DNA of 64,000 bases from Nilaparvata lugens. Its lineage: Eukaryota; Arthropoda; Insecta; Hemiptera; Delphacidae. Shown in pieces: positions 11,430-22,415 of the stretch (position 1 is its first letter; every line of letters starts with the position of its first letter). Below the pieces are notes generated by a model. The model was not told the origin of the DNA. It did not search any database and saw only the letters and a program-made list of their open reading frames with translations. Where the stretch lies: assembly GCF_014356525.2 (NCBI RefSeq), contig NC_052514.1, positions 7,230,837-7,294,836 of the forward strand, in the 5' to 3' direction. The position numbers were made by a program, and so were the translations under genes.

Positions 11430-12399
11430 AACCACATCTCATCACCAACTCAAAACGTCATGTGGCGAAAAGGCAACGGTGTAAAATCACTCTGAAAGTA
11501 TTAAACTCGAGCTCTGATCGTATAACAGCTCCAACCTAATTTATTTGGAAACTGTAGAGTCTTAAGCACTACTTGTCTCGGAGGCTCAAAGTAAATGAAC
11601 TAGCTCACTTACTAATCTCCCAGTTTCCTTCCTTCTTCATCCCCTTCTCTCTGTGTGTTTCCCCTTTCTTTCTATCAAGTCTCAGACGCCGAAAGTGCTT
11701 GAATAATTCATCAGAATCGAAGCATCGTCGTAAGTTGCGAAGTCAGTGCTAAGTCCTCACTGATACCGCCACTGTATAAGACACCCCACACACTGTATAT
11801 AAGTTATATATAAATATAAACTGTATATAAACACCACGTCACCGCATCGCGCGAAAGTACCTGTTGTAACATCCACTTCAAATTGTCAGTATTCCTTATT
11901 AATAACATCAATGCTTTGCATTCAACTAATGCTGACAGTTTGATTGAATGGGAAGCATTGTATATTCTATCAGAAATGCTGAGAGTTTGAAATGAATTTT
12001 CCTTTCAATGTCATAATTATATATTATGACAATATAATTATATTTTGTACAAGAGATGAATAAAATATCTACACTCTGACGACTTGTATTTTGCACCTTC
12101 TAAGCAAGTTAGGCAGTGTCAGACGACAAGCTATAAAAGAGAATAGTTGTGTATTGACTTAGAGGAAGGATATCTTGATATCTATATTTTCTCTATGTTA
12201 TTCTCGTGCACGGTATTTAGATAAAAATAGGGGTCATGAAATGTGAGCGCAGTGGCCAGCCAGCTAGATTGCGTCATCGCCACCAACCGAGGTTTTTAAC
12301 ACCTATTGACAATTTATGAAACATATTTGTTAAAAACAGATGATTTGATATAAAATCTAATAAGTAACACTTTCAAAGTTCACTAAGTAACTTTTAAGT
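11430..12399. other. No gene recognised
   Basis: A+T-rich text with no long open frame, a short TATA-rich duplication near 11797-11832 and a near-palindromic AT stretch at about 12008-12045. No family similarity within the window. Confidence 0.4.
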
Positions 12400-12880
12400 T
12401 TTTTATTTGATGAAGTGAATTGTAGTTTTATTTGTTGTTGATTTTGTTAATTGGATATGCATAATACAAAATGACAGACTGTTCAATTTGTGAGATGAGG
12501 TATGGTCTGTATTAGTTATTGCTTTGTTTTGTTCACTGAGGAGCTTCTAAGATACTTCTTTGAAGTGAATTCTAGTTGTATTCGTTGGATAGTGCTTAGT
12601 TTTGTTTACTTTGTAACTTCTTTGAAGTGAATTGTAGTTGTATTTGTTGATTATTGGATATGCAGTCGCAAAGTATCTTTTTGAAGGGTTTCTCTAGTAT
12701 TCTAGTCTATGGTATTCTCTTGCAATAGAAATTAACATTTCAAGTTTTATATCAAATCAGATGCTACGATCTTTTCTTTCTACTACACTTCTTTGACGTG
12801 AACTGTAGTTTTATTTGTTGATGATTGCAGTCACTAAGTATCTCTTTGAGGTGTATTCTAGTCTATGCTATTCTCGAGTA
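12400..12880. repeat. Degenerate tandem repeat
   Basis: The phrase cttctttgaagtgaattgta with variants recurs at about 12405, 12555, 12616 and 12788, usually followed by gttgtatttgttg. Spacing is irregular, so this is an old, diverged tandem or segmental repeat. Confidence 0.5.
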
Positions 12881-13132
12881 ATTGGAATTTAAGTTTAAGT
12901 TATTCGTAATCGTATTTGATGAGATTGGTGAGATGGTCCCTAGTTTAGTTTGAGCTGCTAAGTAGATTTAAAACTATATTCTATTCTTTGTTGGCAAGGA
13001 GAATTTCTCATTTTCAATCAAAATTTTGTCAACTACTTTCAAAATAAGTCAATAATTAAGAAATCAAAACCTTTAAATTTGTTGATTGCAAGAACAATTG
13101 AGAATTTTTTCCATTTCGTATGTTAGTTTTAA

Positions 13133-13407
13133 CATAGAGAAACAATACCATAAGTAGACATCCCATGGTATAGGGCGGTTATGTCGCAACTTTTACTGTT
13201 ATCTCAAGCCGATAGTTCATGTAGTTCTTTCCTGTGAAACTTTATGACGCTGGTAGTCTCTCATATTGTGCCGTTCATACACTCTTACCCGGTCAAAAGA
13301 GTAAAAATCGACAATAATCAACAGTAATCGGCTTGAGATAACAGTAAAAGTTGCGACATAAACTCCCTATACCATGGGATATCTACTTACGCTATTGTTT
13401 CTCTATG
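13133..13407. mobile_element. 275-bp foldback MITE, copy 1, 7-bp target duplication
   Basis: Terminal arms starting CATAGAGAAACAATA and running through catcccatggtataggg, cgcaacttttactg and ttatctcaagccgat are inverted at the right end over about 80 bp. The flanks are GTTTTAA at 13126-13132 and GTTTTAA at 13408-13414, an exact 7-bp duplication. Copy 2 at 60428-60702 has exactly the same length. No coding capacity. Confidence 0.85.
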
Positions 13408-13414
13408 GTTTTAA

Positions 13415-14235
13415 TTACTCTCAGGACCAAACTCTGTGTTTCAAGATTACCAATGAATTGTGAACAAATGAGATTTTTTAATTAGTTATTTCTGTTCAAA
13501 AGCAAAGAAGTCTGTTCTGGACTCTATTCAAATCTATCTCTCCAAATGAATATATATTGTCATCCATTTGAAACAAAAGGAGGAGCTGAATGAAAAATCT
13601 TAATAACTGGGGAAAACCCAGAATTTTCATGCTCTCACGTGTTTTGTTAAAAAAAGTTGAAAATACAAGTCAGGGAGATAAAATGAGAGTAAACGAAATA
13701 TCTCCCATGGAAAGAATCTTTATTAAAGAAATGGAACCGACGTATTTTTCCTCAGGGCTTTGTTTTCTGTCTTTTTTCTGATCCATCTTCTCAGATTATC
13801 ACAACAGAGTGCCCTGGAATGAAATTGACGGATAAATATTTAGAGAACTTCTCAATTATCCACCAGATCTGATATTTTTCCTCTCGGAATGTTGTCTTTG
13901 ACAATTTTGAAACGAAGGAAGAAGACTTTCCATCTCCTAGATTAAACAACTGTCGTTCCACTACGGTAACAAACCATCAAGAGAGCATCCGACAGAAAAA
14001 TGAGAAAGATTAATATCTCATTCATTAGAAGAAAGCGGAGAACAGAGTTTTCCCGTCGAATGTTCTTGGGAAATTGTGCAGATTCTCCAGATTTCAAGCA
14101 TTCATTAAATAATGAGCTCTCAGAGATTTTTAATCAAATGCTGGCTTACTAGAGATCGGTTTACTTCATCAGTTCTACTAGTAGAAATTGTCTTGAATAA
14201 GTAGATTTTTTGATATTCATACTTTCGGATATTTA
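13415..14235. other. No gene recognised
   Basis: Only short open frames (longest about 63 codons, at 13590). No domain, no splice-consistent coding stretch and no repeat relationship seen. Confidence 0.4.
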
Positions 14236-14244
14236 TAAGGTGAA

Positions 14245-15196
14245 GTTTCTCAAAATATGGCAAAACATCTGATGAACAATAAATTAACAATTAATATGAG
14301 TAAAACGAACCTATTGACATTTACTACACAGCAGGTAAAAACATTTTTTCCTTCGATAAATTTGGACAACAAAGTCATTTCTCAGTCCACCTCTACCAAG
14401 TTCTTGGGATTAACAGTAGATCAAAACTTGAATTGGACAGAACATGTCACAAGGGTTTTGTCACGGGTATCGAGTGGATTATATGCTCTTAGAAAAATGT
14501 CTCCCTTTTGTTAAATGGAAACGCGGAAAATCATTTATTTTGCCTACATACACTCTATAATATCCTTTGGTATAAGTCTTTATGGATCTACTTCAAATCA
14601 GAACATGGACTCAAATCTCACAAATCACAAATCTCAAATCACAAAAACAAGCTATAAGAATAATTTTACACCTAGACCCCATAGCATCAGTTAAAGATCA
14701 TTTCGCTCACTTGAATATAATGACAGTTTACAGTCTTTACATCTTTGAGACAATAATGAGTGTGAAAGAAAATCTTGGAAATATTTTGACGTTAGGACAT
14801 AATCATAGGTACAGCACTAGAAACAGAGATAAACTTTTACATTTGCAAAGCGATAGACTTGAGTTCTACAAGAAGAAGCCCACATACATAGGAGCCAAGT
14901 TCTATAACAAGCTACCGACGCGAATCCAACAAGAGCTGAATCCCAATAAATTCAAATTGGAATTAAAGAGATATTTAACTGGAAGAGCTCTTTATAATAT
15001 CGAAGAATATTTGAATGAATGAGATCAGCTCCTATGAGTTGAATTGTATTGTATGTTTGTATTGTTGTATTCTGTAGATGTTTTATTTTTTATGTATTTT
15101 ATTTTTAATTGTATCTAATCAAAGATATATATTTATGACACTATTCATTGTATACACTGTACAAATTTATGAATAAAGAAATAATGATATGATATG
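14245..15196 (+). mobile_element. 5'-truncated LINE: reverse-transcriptase thumb and C-terminus
   Basis: Coding remnants lie in at least two frames. About 14257-14514 has NNKLTINMSKTNLLTF and FLGLTVDQNLNWTEHV, the post-catalytic RT motifs. An untracked stretch at about 14522-14590 gives an IHSIISFGISLYG-like segment. The 14582-15022 frame has KQAIRIILHLDP, a HLNIMTVYSLYIFE block and an ARFYNKLP-type block (GAKFYNKLPTRIQQ). The catalytic YADD motif is absent, so it is 5'-truncated and dead. It ends with AATAAAG and an ATGAT-like tail near 15170-15196. The family looks Jockey/CR1-like; clade not determined. It also resembles the C-terminal part of the 23113 element, but they are different copies. 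Confidence 0.85.
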
Positions 15197-15199
15197 GTT

Positions 15200-16035
15200 G
15201 TAGTATTTAAATGAATAGTCGTTGAGAAACCTAATTAGAACCATAGAGGAAATATAGCAAAAGGTCTTTGTTTTCTCTATATTAGAACTTAATTAAATTG
15301 ATATATTGAAGAGATAATGGAGAGATAAGGGTGAAGAGTACAAAAAGAAAGCAGTTGAAAAAACATTTATTGATTTCAATTTAAAAACAGTTTTGTTAGA
15401 ATAAAAACAATAAGGAGTAGGCTAGATGATGTAGTAGAGTATGTGTGGAAGAGAAATAGAAGTAAATGAGAAGTAATATGATGAGGAGAAAGTATGTTCA
15501 AGGAGAAGTTCATTGAGAAAAGCAAAGTTGAAGTAACTTATTATAGAAGAAAGTTAAAATGTTGAAGAGATTGATGAAAAAGTAATTGATGAGCTAAATA
15601 ATTTGAAAAACTTTAGCTGGTGTTGCACATGAAAATAAAAAGAGGATAAATATGATGAAACGGAAAAGTAATAAATCCCTACTTCAATTGCACTGAAAAA
15701 GGTTCCTTAAGAGAACGGAGGTGGAAATTTCTTAATATTACAATTAAATGAAGAAATAAGAAAGTCAGAGAGAAAGAATTAATATGATGAGGTTGGCACG
15801 AAAAAATATGAACGAAAAGGAAAATTAAGACTAATTCTAAGATCTCTAGCGAAGAGAAATGAGGTCATGAAATAAAATAATCTGGAGTTTTCTCTCTTTC
15901 TTCTACTTCATTCTTGTTCTTACATACTAGAAGATCCTTACCCCTTTTTCCCTCTTAATTCTTCATCACACTCTCTTTCTTTTTATCTCACACCCTCTCT
16001 CTCTTTCTCTCCCTCTACTCTCTCTGGCCCTCTCT
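15200..16035. other. A+T/purine-rich DNA, no gene recognised
   Basis: Rich in AAAG/GAAG text on the + strand with many stops in all frames, then pyrimidine-rich from about 15890. No domain seen. Confidence 0.4.
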
Positions 16036-16039
16036 ATTT

Positions 16040-16507
16040 CTGATCTACTTTCAGCCTACTCCATTTTAATAATTAATGATTTGATCTTAACTTACTTATA
16101 TAATTATTTTACTTTATTTATTTTCTGTTTTTTTCTCTCAAATTTTCATATTGATTAAAACTTTTACGATATTTTCATTTTTAAATAAATCTTTTGTTGA
16201 ATAATGAAATTAACGTTTTGGTAGAGAGTTAGTGGGAAGGATACTTCGAATATTCTTTCCGAAGAATGGACATTGATATGTCCAAAACTCCGCCAATTTA
16301 TGTAGATGCATAACAATATTATCTATTTTATCTACAGTTATTACAAATTGCTTTTTTTCATATCATATACAGCTCAATAATTATTTTCTTAATTTATATT
16401 TTTTAAATTCATCTATAATTTTGCTGTATCGTAAGCTATTGTATATAAGTGTATAAGCCAGTATATATTGTAATCTACATAAATAAAGTACTCAATCAAT
16501 CTATCAA
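16040..16507 (+). mobile_element. ATCA-tailed retroposon family, long copy
   Basis: The conserved core starts GGTAGAGAGTTAGTGGG at about 16220, has a small hairpin GGACATTGATATGTCC and ends ataaataaagtactcaatc plus tail. Similarity to the 26250-26722 copy begins earlier (tgatctactttca, about 16048), so copies differ in 5' length. That pattern fits 5'-truncated LINE 3' ends or a SINE with an extended subfamily. No A/B box that I would trust. Confidence 0.75.
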
Positions 16508-17160
16508 TCCCTCTCTCTCACCTCTCTCTCAACTCCATTTTCGTTCATATATACTAGAAGATCCTCAACCCTCTTTCCTTCTCATCTTTTCATCACTCTT
16601 TCTCTTTCTCTCTTTCACTCCCTCTTTTTCTCTCTTTCATGTCTCTCTCTATCTCTTTCTGTTGAAACTCCGCCGATTTTATGAAGTTACATTACAATTT
16701 TATATTATCGTTATTCTAATTGCATTTAATCTTTATTCTCATGGATTAATTATTTATACTCTCTAAAATTCTTTGAATAACTAGCATTATCGTCATTTAA
16801 TGTAAATTAGTGTATAAGCCAGTAATTATTGTAACATATATAAATAAAGAAATCTAATCGAATCTATCTCTGTCTCTCCCCCTACTCTCTCTGCCCTGTC
16901 TATCTCTCTCTCACCTCTCTCTTCTCTCTTTTTTCTCAACTTCATTTTCGTTCATACATACTAGAAGATCCTCAACCCTCTTTCTTTCTCATCTCTTCAT
17001 CTCTCTTTCTCTCTTTCTCTCTCTCTTTCACTCTCTGTTTTTCTCTCTCTCTCCCTCTCCTTACTTCTCTCTTTACCCAACTTCCTACTCGTTCATTACA
17101 TAGTAAAAGATCCTTACCCCTCTTTCCCTCTTAGCTCACCACCTCTCTCTCTTACCCAGT
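16508..17160. repeat. CT-rich low-complexity block with two LINE-end-like pieces
   Basis: Interrupted (CT)n and cttactc text. At about 16663-16866 lies a second retroposon subfamily: gaaactccgccgattttatg, then tgtataagccagta, then a tctaatc tail. It matches 43925-44135. The phrase tactagaagatcctcaacc recurs at about 15926, 16551 and 16966, showing segmental reshuffling. Confidence 0.6.
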
Positions 17161-17510
17161 TTCCAAGCTAAGGGACACTAGTACTAGCTTAACATTAACA
17201 TCAATTATAACTTAATTAATCTCAATGTAAACTGTAAGAAGAAGGCACGGCCTGTAAGACCCTCTAAGTAGCGAACAACTATTATAACTGACCTCGCTTA
17301 TATATCACCCTACCAACTGGAACAACGTACCATTATCCAACGAGATAGTATTACAACTATAAACCCACTAGGTAGTTCCAAAGCTAGTTACACAAACTAC
17401 TGAGTTCTAGTGGAGAGGTTTAATAGGGGTCTAACTATACTGCGATTCTCTGTAAACTGTCAGGAAACTCTATGAGTATCATCAATGCTTCCCATACAGA
17501 CTATGCTGAT

Positions 17511-17631
17511 AGTTGGTTGCCGGTCCCGGCTGCCTAAAAAGCAGTCGTCAGGTCATGTCAGAGGCCCTGAAATTGATCAGCTGCGACCTGAAAACTCTGA
17601 CACCAGAACCTGAGCCAGCCAGGTCACTCGA

Positions 17632-17666
<35 letters not shown>

Positions 17667-17693
17667 TATTATTATTATTATTAGTTGGTTGCC
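17511..17693 (+). mobile_element. Short SINE with exact 11-bp target duplication and (ATT)n tail
   Basis: The insert at 17522-17682 is bounded by AGTTGGTTGCC at 17511-17521 and again at 17683-17693. It starts ggtcccggctgcc, contains gcagtcgtcaggtcatgtca and gaccagaacctgagcc-type text, and ends in (ATT)n. The central text resembles a strongly conserved SINE core that I recall from many invertebrates (MetaSINE/MESC-like); this is memory, not a search. There is no recognisable tRNA head, so it may be 5'-truncated. Confidence 0.8.
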
Positions 17694-17769
17694 ATGGCAA
17701 AATTGTAACGCGCTATAAATTTCTTCTTCTTCTTCTTACAAACAAGGATTAGGCTTTAACCTGTTCCGA

Positions 17770-18600
17770 CTCACATCTAGCCAATTACTCAAATAAACAT
17801 TGAAAGATCCTATTATTGTCACCGCTTGCGTGGTCTGCCAACATCTCTTTTGCTTACTGGCTGATAATTATAGACTTTAAATGGTATTCTTTCAGCTGAC
17901 ATTCTTTGAACATGCTCCCTCCATTGATGCCGATTCTCCGTAACTCTTTCATTCATGCTGCAGATTTTCAATTCTTTCCTAATATCTTCATTCCTGAAAT
18001 GATCTCTTCTGTCACATCCCTATTATAGACTTTAAATGGTATTCTTTCAGCTGACATTCTTTGAACATGCTCCCTCCATTGATGCCGATTCTCCGTAACT
18101 CTTTCATTCATGCTGCAGATTTTCAATTCTTTCCTAATATCTTCATTCCTGAAATGATCTCTTCTGTCACATCCCTTGGTTCTTCGGAGAAATCTCATCT
18201 CGGCTGCCTGCACTCTACTTTCAAGTGGCTTCGTAGTAACCCATGATTCACTACCATAGAGGAGGACTGGAGCGGCCATTACCTTATAAAATTTCATAAT
18301 TGTATCTGTTCTAGCTTTTTACCCAAAGTCCTGCTGATATTTCCACATATCATTTGGAACTTTCCTATTTTCTTCTCAATATCTAATTCATCTTTGCAAC
18401 TAATGTCACTTCCTAGATATGTATATTGAGAAACTTGTTCCAACACTGTATTATTAATAACAATTTTCGATCTGACTGGATATTTGCCTCTGAATGCCAT
18501 ATTTTTTGTTTTCTTAGTTGATATTTTTAAATTATATTTCTGACCTATTTCATTGAGGATATGGACTGATATTTGGAGGTCATTTGGCTATAAATTCTCG
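17770..18600 (-). mobile_element. RTE-like LINE reverse-transcriptase C-terminal remnant
   Basis: Reading the minus strand from about 18590: LKISTKKTKNMAFRG, then SQYTYLGSDIS, in one frame; then after a frame change VLLYGSESWV and QAAEMRFLRRTKG, then QWREHVQRMSAERIP, and finally KRDVGRPRKR followed by a stop where the family normally has Trp. These are the thumb and zinc-finger-like C-terminal motifs of insect RTE-type endonuclease/reverse transcriptases. The catalytic domain is missing, and a frameshift and an internal duplication break the frame. Non-functional. Confidence 0.8.
17867..18176. repeat. 155-bp tandem duplication inside the RTE remnant
   Basis: Unit 1 at 17867-18021 and unit 2 at 18022-18176 are essentially identical (start attatagactttaaatgg). 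The period of 155 is not a multiple of three, so the duplication itself shifts the frame of the RT remnant. The near-identity implies it is young relative to the element decay, or an assembly slip. Confidence 0.85.
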
Positions 18601-18619
18601 GCTCTAAATTTATTGTTTA

Positions 18620-19289
18620 AATTCAATATTTTCTAAATTTGCCTTAGTGGTTTTGTGTTTTGTTTCGGTTTTGTATATGTTTGGACTTTTTAACATCAGA
18701 ATGAACTTTATTCCGAAGTGGAAAGTGTAAATTTAAAGTATTGTGCTGACTATAATCTTAGTGTCCGGTTTCCCATTAGGGAACTTTGGACTATATACGG
18801 CGAGGTGGAACTACCCTATGCTTGGGTCTCCCCACCATTCTAAGCCATACGCTATTAATAATAATAATATGCTGATAGTTGACAGTTAATATCTCTACAG
18901 TACTAATTTGAATCTAGTTGGCTAATTGATACCTACTATAGTGAGGCCAGAGATCTCTGGTAGTGTTTCTTTCCTCTGTGGTCATACATAATTTCGCTCC
19001 TGGGTTTTGGAAGATTTTGTGTTATAAATAGTCACGGATAAGTACAAATTTTGTATTAATTTCATTATTAATTGTTTCTTGATCACGTTTTATCATTTGT
19101 TTTAGATTTTAATTCTTAATTCTATTTTATAAGCCAAACATTGTTTAGAGGTTATTTTGAGGTTAGGTTTTCGAGATTTAAAAATAAACATAGATAGTTT
19201 ACTTGACTAAAATTATAACCAAATTAAAATCCTATCATTCATAAATCAATTATTATTATTGCAAGTAATATAATTTCTTAGATAGGAAG
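18620..19289. other. No gene recognised
   Basis: A+T-rich. A somewhat richer stretch at about 18755-18845 (gtttcccattagggaac, ggcgaggtggaac) could be an old element end or the 5' UTR of a retroelement. Nothing is supportable. Confidence 0.35.
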
Positions 19290-19451
19290 ATGAGCTCAAG
19301 TAGAACACCGAAGGTTATTAATAGAAATGTAAACATAGCGGGAGTACTTACGCATTCCCAAAACCAAAATTCTAAAACGCCAAAACCAAAAACCCCAGTT
19401 CCTGAAACTACTTTAGCCGAAAAAGTTGCTCAACTACAAAGAATAGAATAG
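19290..19451 (+). CDS. Small ORF of 53 codons, possible LINE ORF1 N-terminus cut by an insertion
   Basis: An ATG at 19290 opens 53 codons rich in Ser, Asn, Lys and Pro (MSSSRTPKVINRN start; KTPKPKTPVPETTLAEK near the end). It ends exactly where the GAATA-type tail of an antisense LINE begins (19441 onward), so the frame looks truncated by that insertion. The basic/proline-rich start followed by a possible coiled coil (TTLAEKVAQLQRI) is like many LINE ORF1 N-termini. A + strand ORF1 RRM-type fragment lies on the far side of the insertion at 21026. Linkage of the two is inference, since their base composition differs. Confidence 0.3.
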   Translation: MSSSRTPKVINRNVNIAGVLTHSQNQNSKTPKPKTPVPETTLAEKVAQLQRIE

Positions 19452-20955
19452 AATAGAATATTTTATTTGTGTTTGTTCCCATGAAACATACAAAGAGGTT
19501 GGTATACAATCAATACATTAATTACAGTGTCAATGTGAATTGTGAACTTGTAAAGCAGAAGTATATCACTGCCAATTTAAATTGAAAATAACATGCTAAG
19601 CAATCCAGAAAGTTTTTTTTTCAGTTTAAATGTTTGTCTGTTGAGAATTTAAATCACTCTAAATCATTCACAAATTGTCTATATTTCATAGAATAGAGAA
19701 GTACGAGAAAATTCTATCCAATTTGGTAGCCGAGTCAATACACAATAGATTTCTGTAGTTTTCTCATTGCCCTGACCCTCCTGGAGATATTCAGCCAACA
19801 ACGTCCTTCTGCGATGTTCAAACGTAGGGCACCCGAAAAGAGCGTGAAAGAGATTATGTCAGCTAGTGATACACATCGTGCATATCTCCNNNNNNNNNNN
19901 NNNNNNNNNNNNNNNNNNNNNNNNNNNNNNNNNNNNNNNNNNNNNNNNNNNNNNNNNNNNNNNNNNNNNNNNNNNNNNNNNNNNNNNNNGCCTCATTAAT
20001 ACCCTCCAAAGCTTTGAACTATGGTGTTACATTGTTCTATTTATCCCTATAATAGTTATCCTTCGCCTCACTTATGACCTATTCAATGTATTACGATAAA
20101 CTCTGTATGTATTTATCGAATCAGCATCTGCAGGGCCTTTTCTTATTTTATCATGCATTTATCCCGTATAATAATTGATCTTATTATTCCCTTCGTATCC
20201 AAGGTTTTAAGGGACGCTTTCGGCGAGGAATATACTTCTCAGTTTTACTTGAATCCATAAAACCATTATACGATCCACAAAAATTCAACTAGGGTATCTA
20301 TAGTATCATCATTTAAAAATAGTATTCCCATTTTCTTTTTCCGATTTTCAGCAATTAGTTGTTAGTTGTATGCAATTTTAACGTTATTTGTAGTCCTGTT
20401 TCTATGTGAAGTGGTTCAGATTTTTCTCATTACCCAAGTGTAATAGTACAGAATAATGATCAGTTATTGTTGTTTTGAAAATATTTTCCAAAAATATAGT
20501 TGAATTTTCTGTTATTTTTGAAAAATATGTGATCTATGCACGATTCAGTTGTGTCGAGACTCTAGTACTCCCATTTATATAAGACTTATAACCTCTGCTC
20601 AGTAAAATATGCAGGTATTCCTGAACCTGTGTGCTAGTTGATTGAATGTTTATTATATCACCAACCATGCAAACAGTTTTGAATTAGGTATATTATCGAG
20701 GAAGTTATTTAGACTGCTGATACAATTCTCAGTGTTTTGATTTCTAGGTGATCTATAAATTCCTATAATTCTAAAAATCTTTTCATCCGACATTTTTCAT
20801 TCCAAGCACAAGAGTTGGCATCAACTATGTTACAGGCAATCTCACAGACATCAATATATCCCTAACATAAATGCACAGACCGTCGCATTTGTTCATCTTT
20901 GAGCATTTATTCAAATATCTTTAATTCAAATATCTTTGAGCATAATCTAACCTAA
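19441..20955 (-). mobile_element. Antisense LINE remnant: endonuclease half, gap, 3' end
   Basis: On the minus strand, conceptual translation with several frame changes gives endonuclease-type motifs in order: a DGLCIYVRD-like start (about 20880), RIIGIYRSPRNQN (about 20770), a YKSYINGSTRVST stretch (about 20585), TDHYSVLL (about 20460), then the linker RRKRPLKPWI (about 20230) and NTYRVYRNTLNR (about 20110). The assembly gap follows. The 3' end, with AATAAAATA and a run of ATTCT units, is at 19441-19466. RT core motifs are not visible; either they fall in the gap or were deleted. Many stops; dead. Confidence 0.7.
19890..19989. other. Assembly gap of 100 N
   Basis: Exactly 100 N, a placeholder of unknown true size. 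It interrupts the antisense LINE. Open frames spanning it are meaningless. Confidence 0.98.
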
Positions 20956-20957
20956 TA

Positions 20958-21032
20958 CTCTGCCGTTCTTACACTCTCACCCCAACAACACATTAGTGTA
21001 GACTGTAGACTGTAGTCGACAGTGATCGGCTA
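20958..21032. repeat. Possible truncated relative of the 275-bp MITE interior
   Basis: The text tgccgttcttacactctcac and a gtgatcggct end resemble the right half of the interior of the MITEs at 13133 and 60428. No terminal arm is present. Confidence 0.4.
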
Positions 21033-21457
21033 CTATTTTTGGGATCCCGGAGAGTGACAAAGAAGACACGGACCTGCTGGCGCTTGATGTCTTCAACAAG
21101 AAGCTGAACGTGCCCGTGACTCTGGCGGATGTCAACCGCTCGCATCGCGTTGGAAGGCGTCAACCACCTCAACAAGGGCAAGCTAAACCCAAGGACCGAC
21201 CCATCATAGTACGACTCTGCAGCTACCGGACCAGGAAGATGATCTTCGACGCTAAGAGGAAGCTGAAGGGTTCCGGCGTCACCATTCGCGAGGATCTGAC
21301 TGCGGAGCGTCTCAAGATCCTCAACGCTGCGGCCGACCGTCATGGGCATAGGAATGTCTGGTCATCGGACGGGAGGATCAAGATCTCTATCGGCGAGGGA
21401 GGATCCAAGAGGGTCCACACAGTCGAGAGGATGACCGACCTTCAAAAAATAAGGTAA
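21026..21457 (+). pseudogene. LINE ORF1 fragment with RRM-type domain
   Basis: An open frame of 143 codons with no internal ATG start needed. After a TGA at 21023-21025 it reads GIPESDKEDTDLLAL, then VNRSHRVGR, then RPIIVRLCSYRTRKMIF, LKGSGVTIREDL and a SDGRIKISIG region, ending TAA. This order (GVPE-like, DxNRxHRVGR, RPIIVKF-like, INEDLT-like, xxGxI) is the RRM plus C-terminal domain of LINE ORF1 proteins, which bind RNA and chaperone target-primed reverse transcription. It is markedly richer in G+C than its surroundings and undamaged, suggesting a younger insertion. N- and C-terminal parts and any ORF2 are absent here. It could be the distal part of the interrupted ORF at 19290, but this is unproven. 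Confidence 0.8.
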
Positions 21458-21459
21458 AA

Positions 21460-22290
21460 TTAAATCATTTCAGGATTCGATGACTAAGGTGCCCTTCACT
21501 ACAATAATAGGAAATTCATATTAATACATTTCACAGTAGATATACCTTGGCATTTTTTCATGAGCTGGCTTTCTGTTCTATAAATGAATCTTTCCACTGC
21601 TATTTATGATGATTATTATGAGGCAATTATTTCAAACTAAGGAGATCCACATTTGTTAATACTGATTAATAATTTATCTTGATATTAATCCCAAAACTAC
21701 GTTCAATGCATCAACTACTATACTCCAGAGGGTACTTAGAGAATTATTATCTCTATCTTACTATAATTTTACATCTCTTACCAAATTATTTCCATATTAA
21801 TAATTTTTCGAAATGCTGAATTTAAAATAAATTGGATGATTAACATACGTTATAGATATGATGTAATCTATAGGTAAAGATAGTAATTCCTATATAATGA
21901 TATCTTCTACTGTTGCCACAGCTTGAACAATAGAAGCTAATGTGTGAAGAGTTATTGATAGAACAGAGGGGTGGGTAGTCTGTTCATATGCTTATATAGG
22001 GGCTGTGTTTCATTTAACGTTATCTTAGACATTCATCACTAAACTATTACAGTTCTCAACTTACTACTTTTATCGTTATTGCAACTCCAATAGTTAATTA
22101 TACTTCTAATACTATATAATATTTTCACACTTCACCGTTCAATACTATTTAAAACTCATCTAAAATAATCTAGCACTTTCTCCATCGTCTCCTCTACTTC
22201 TTATTTTTTCTTTCTCGTTTCTCTTCTTGATCTTATATTTATAATGATTACTTGAATATTGTTGTTTGTGATGATGTATTATTCTTCTCT
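21460..22290. other. No gene recognised
   Basis: A+T-rich, many stops, no family similarity within the window. Confidence 0.4.
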
Positions 22291-22299
22291 ATTCTTCTC

Positions 22300-22415
22300 C
22301 TTCGTCTCGTCTTCTTCTTCTTCTTCTTCTTCTTCTTTTCTTCTTCTTCTTCTTCTTCTTCTTCTTCTTCTTCTTCTCTTCTTCTCTTTCTTTTCTTTTC
22401 TTCTTTTTTTCTCTC
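22300..22415. repeat. (CTT)n microsatellite
   Basis: Long runs of tcttcttcttctt with a few interruptions, flanked by ttctttt text. It generates poly-Ser/Phe frames on + and poly-Glu/Lys frames on -; both are artefacts. Confidence 0.9.

Noticed and set aside
16449..16766. ORFs starting MYKPVYIVIYINKV at 16449 and 27763
   Set aside because: Both start inside the 3' end of the ATCA-tailed retroposon and diverge after the tail; repeat-derived.
19814..20099. Open frames running through the N gap
   Set aside because: The unknown bases were read as open codons; no meaning.
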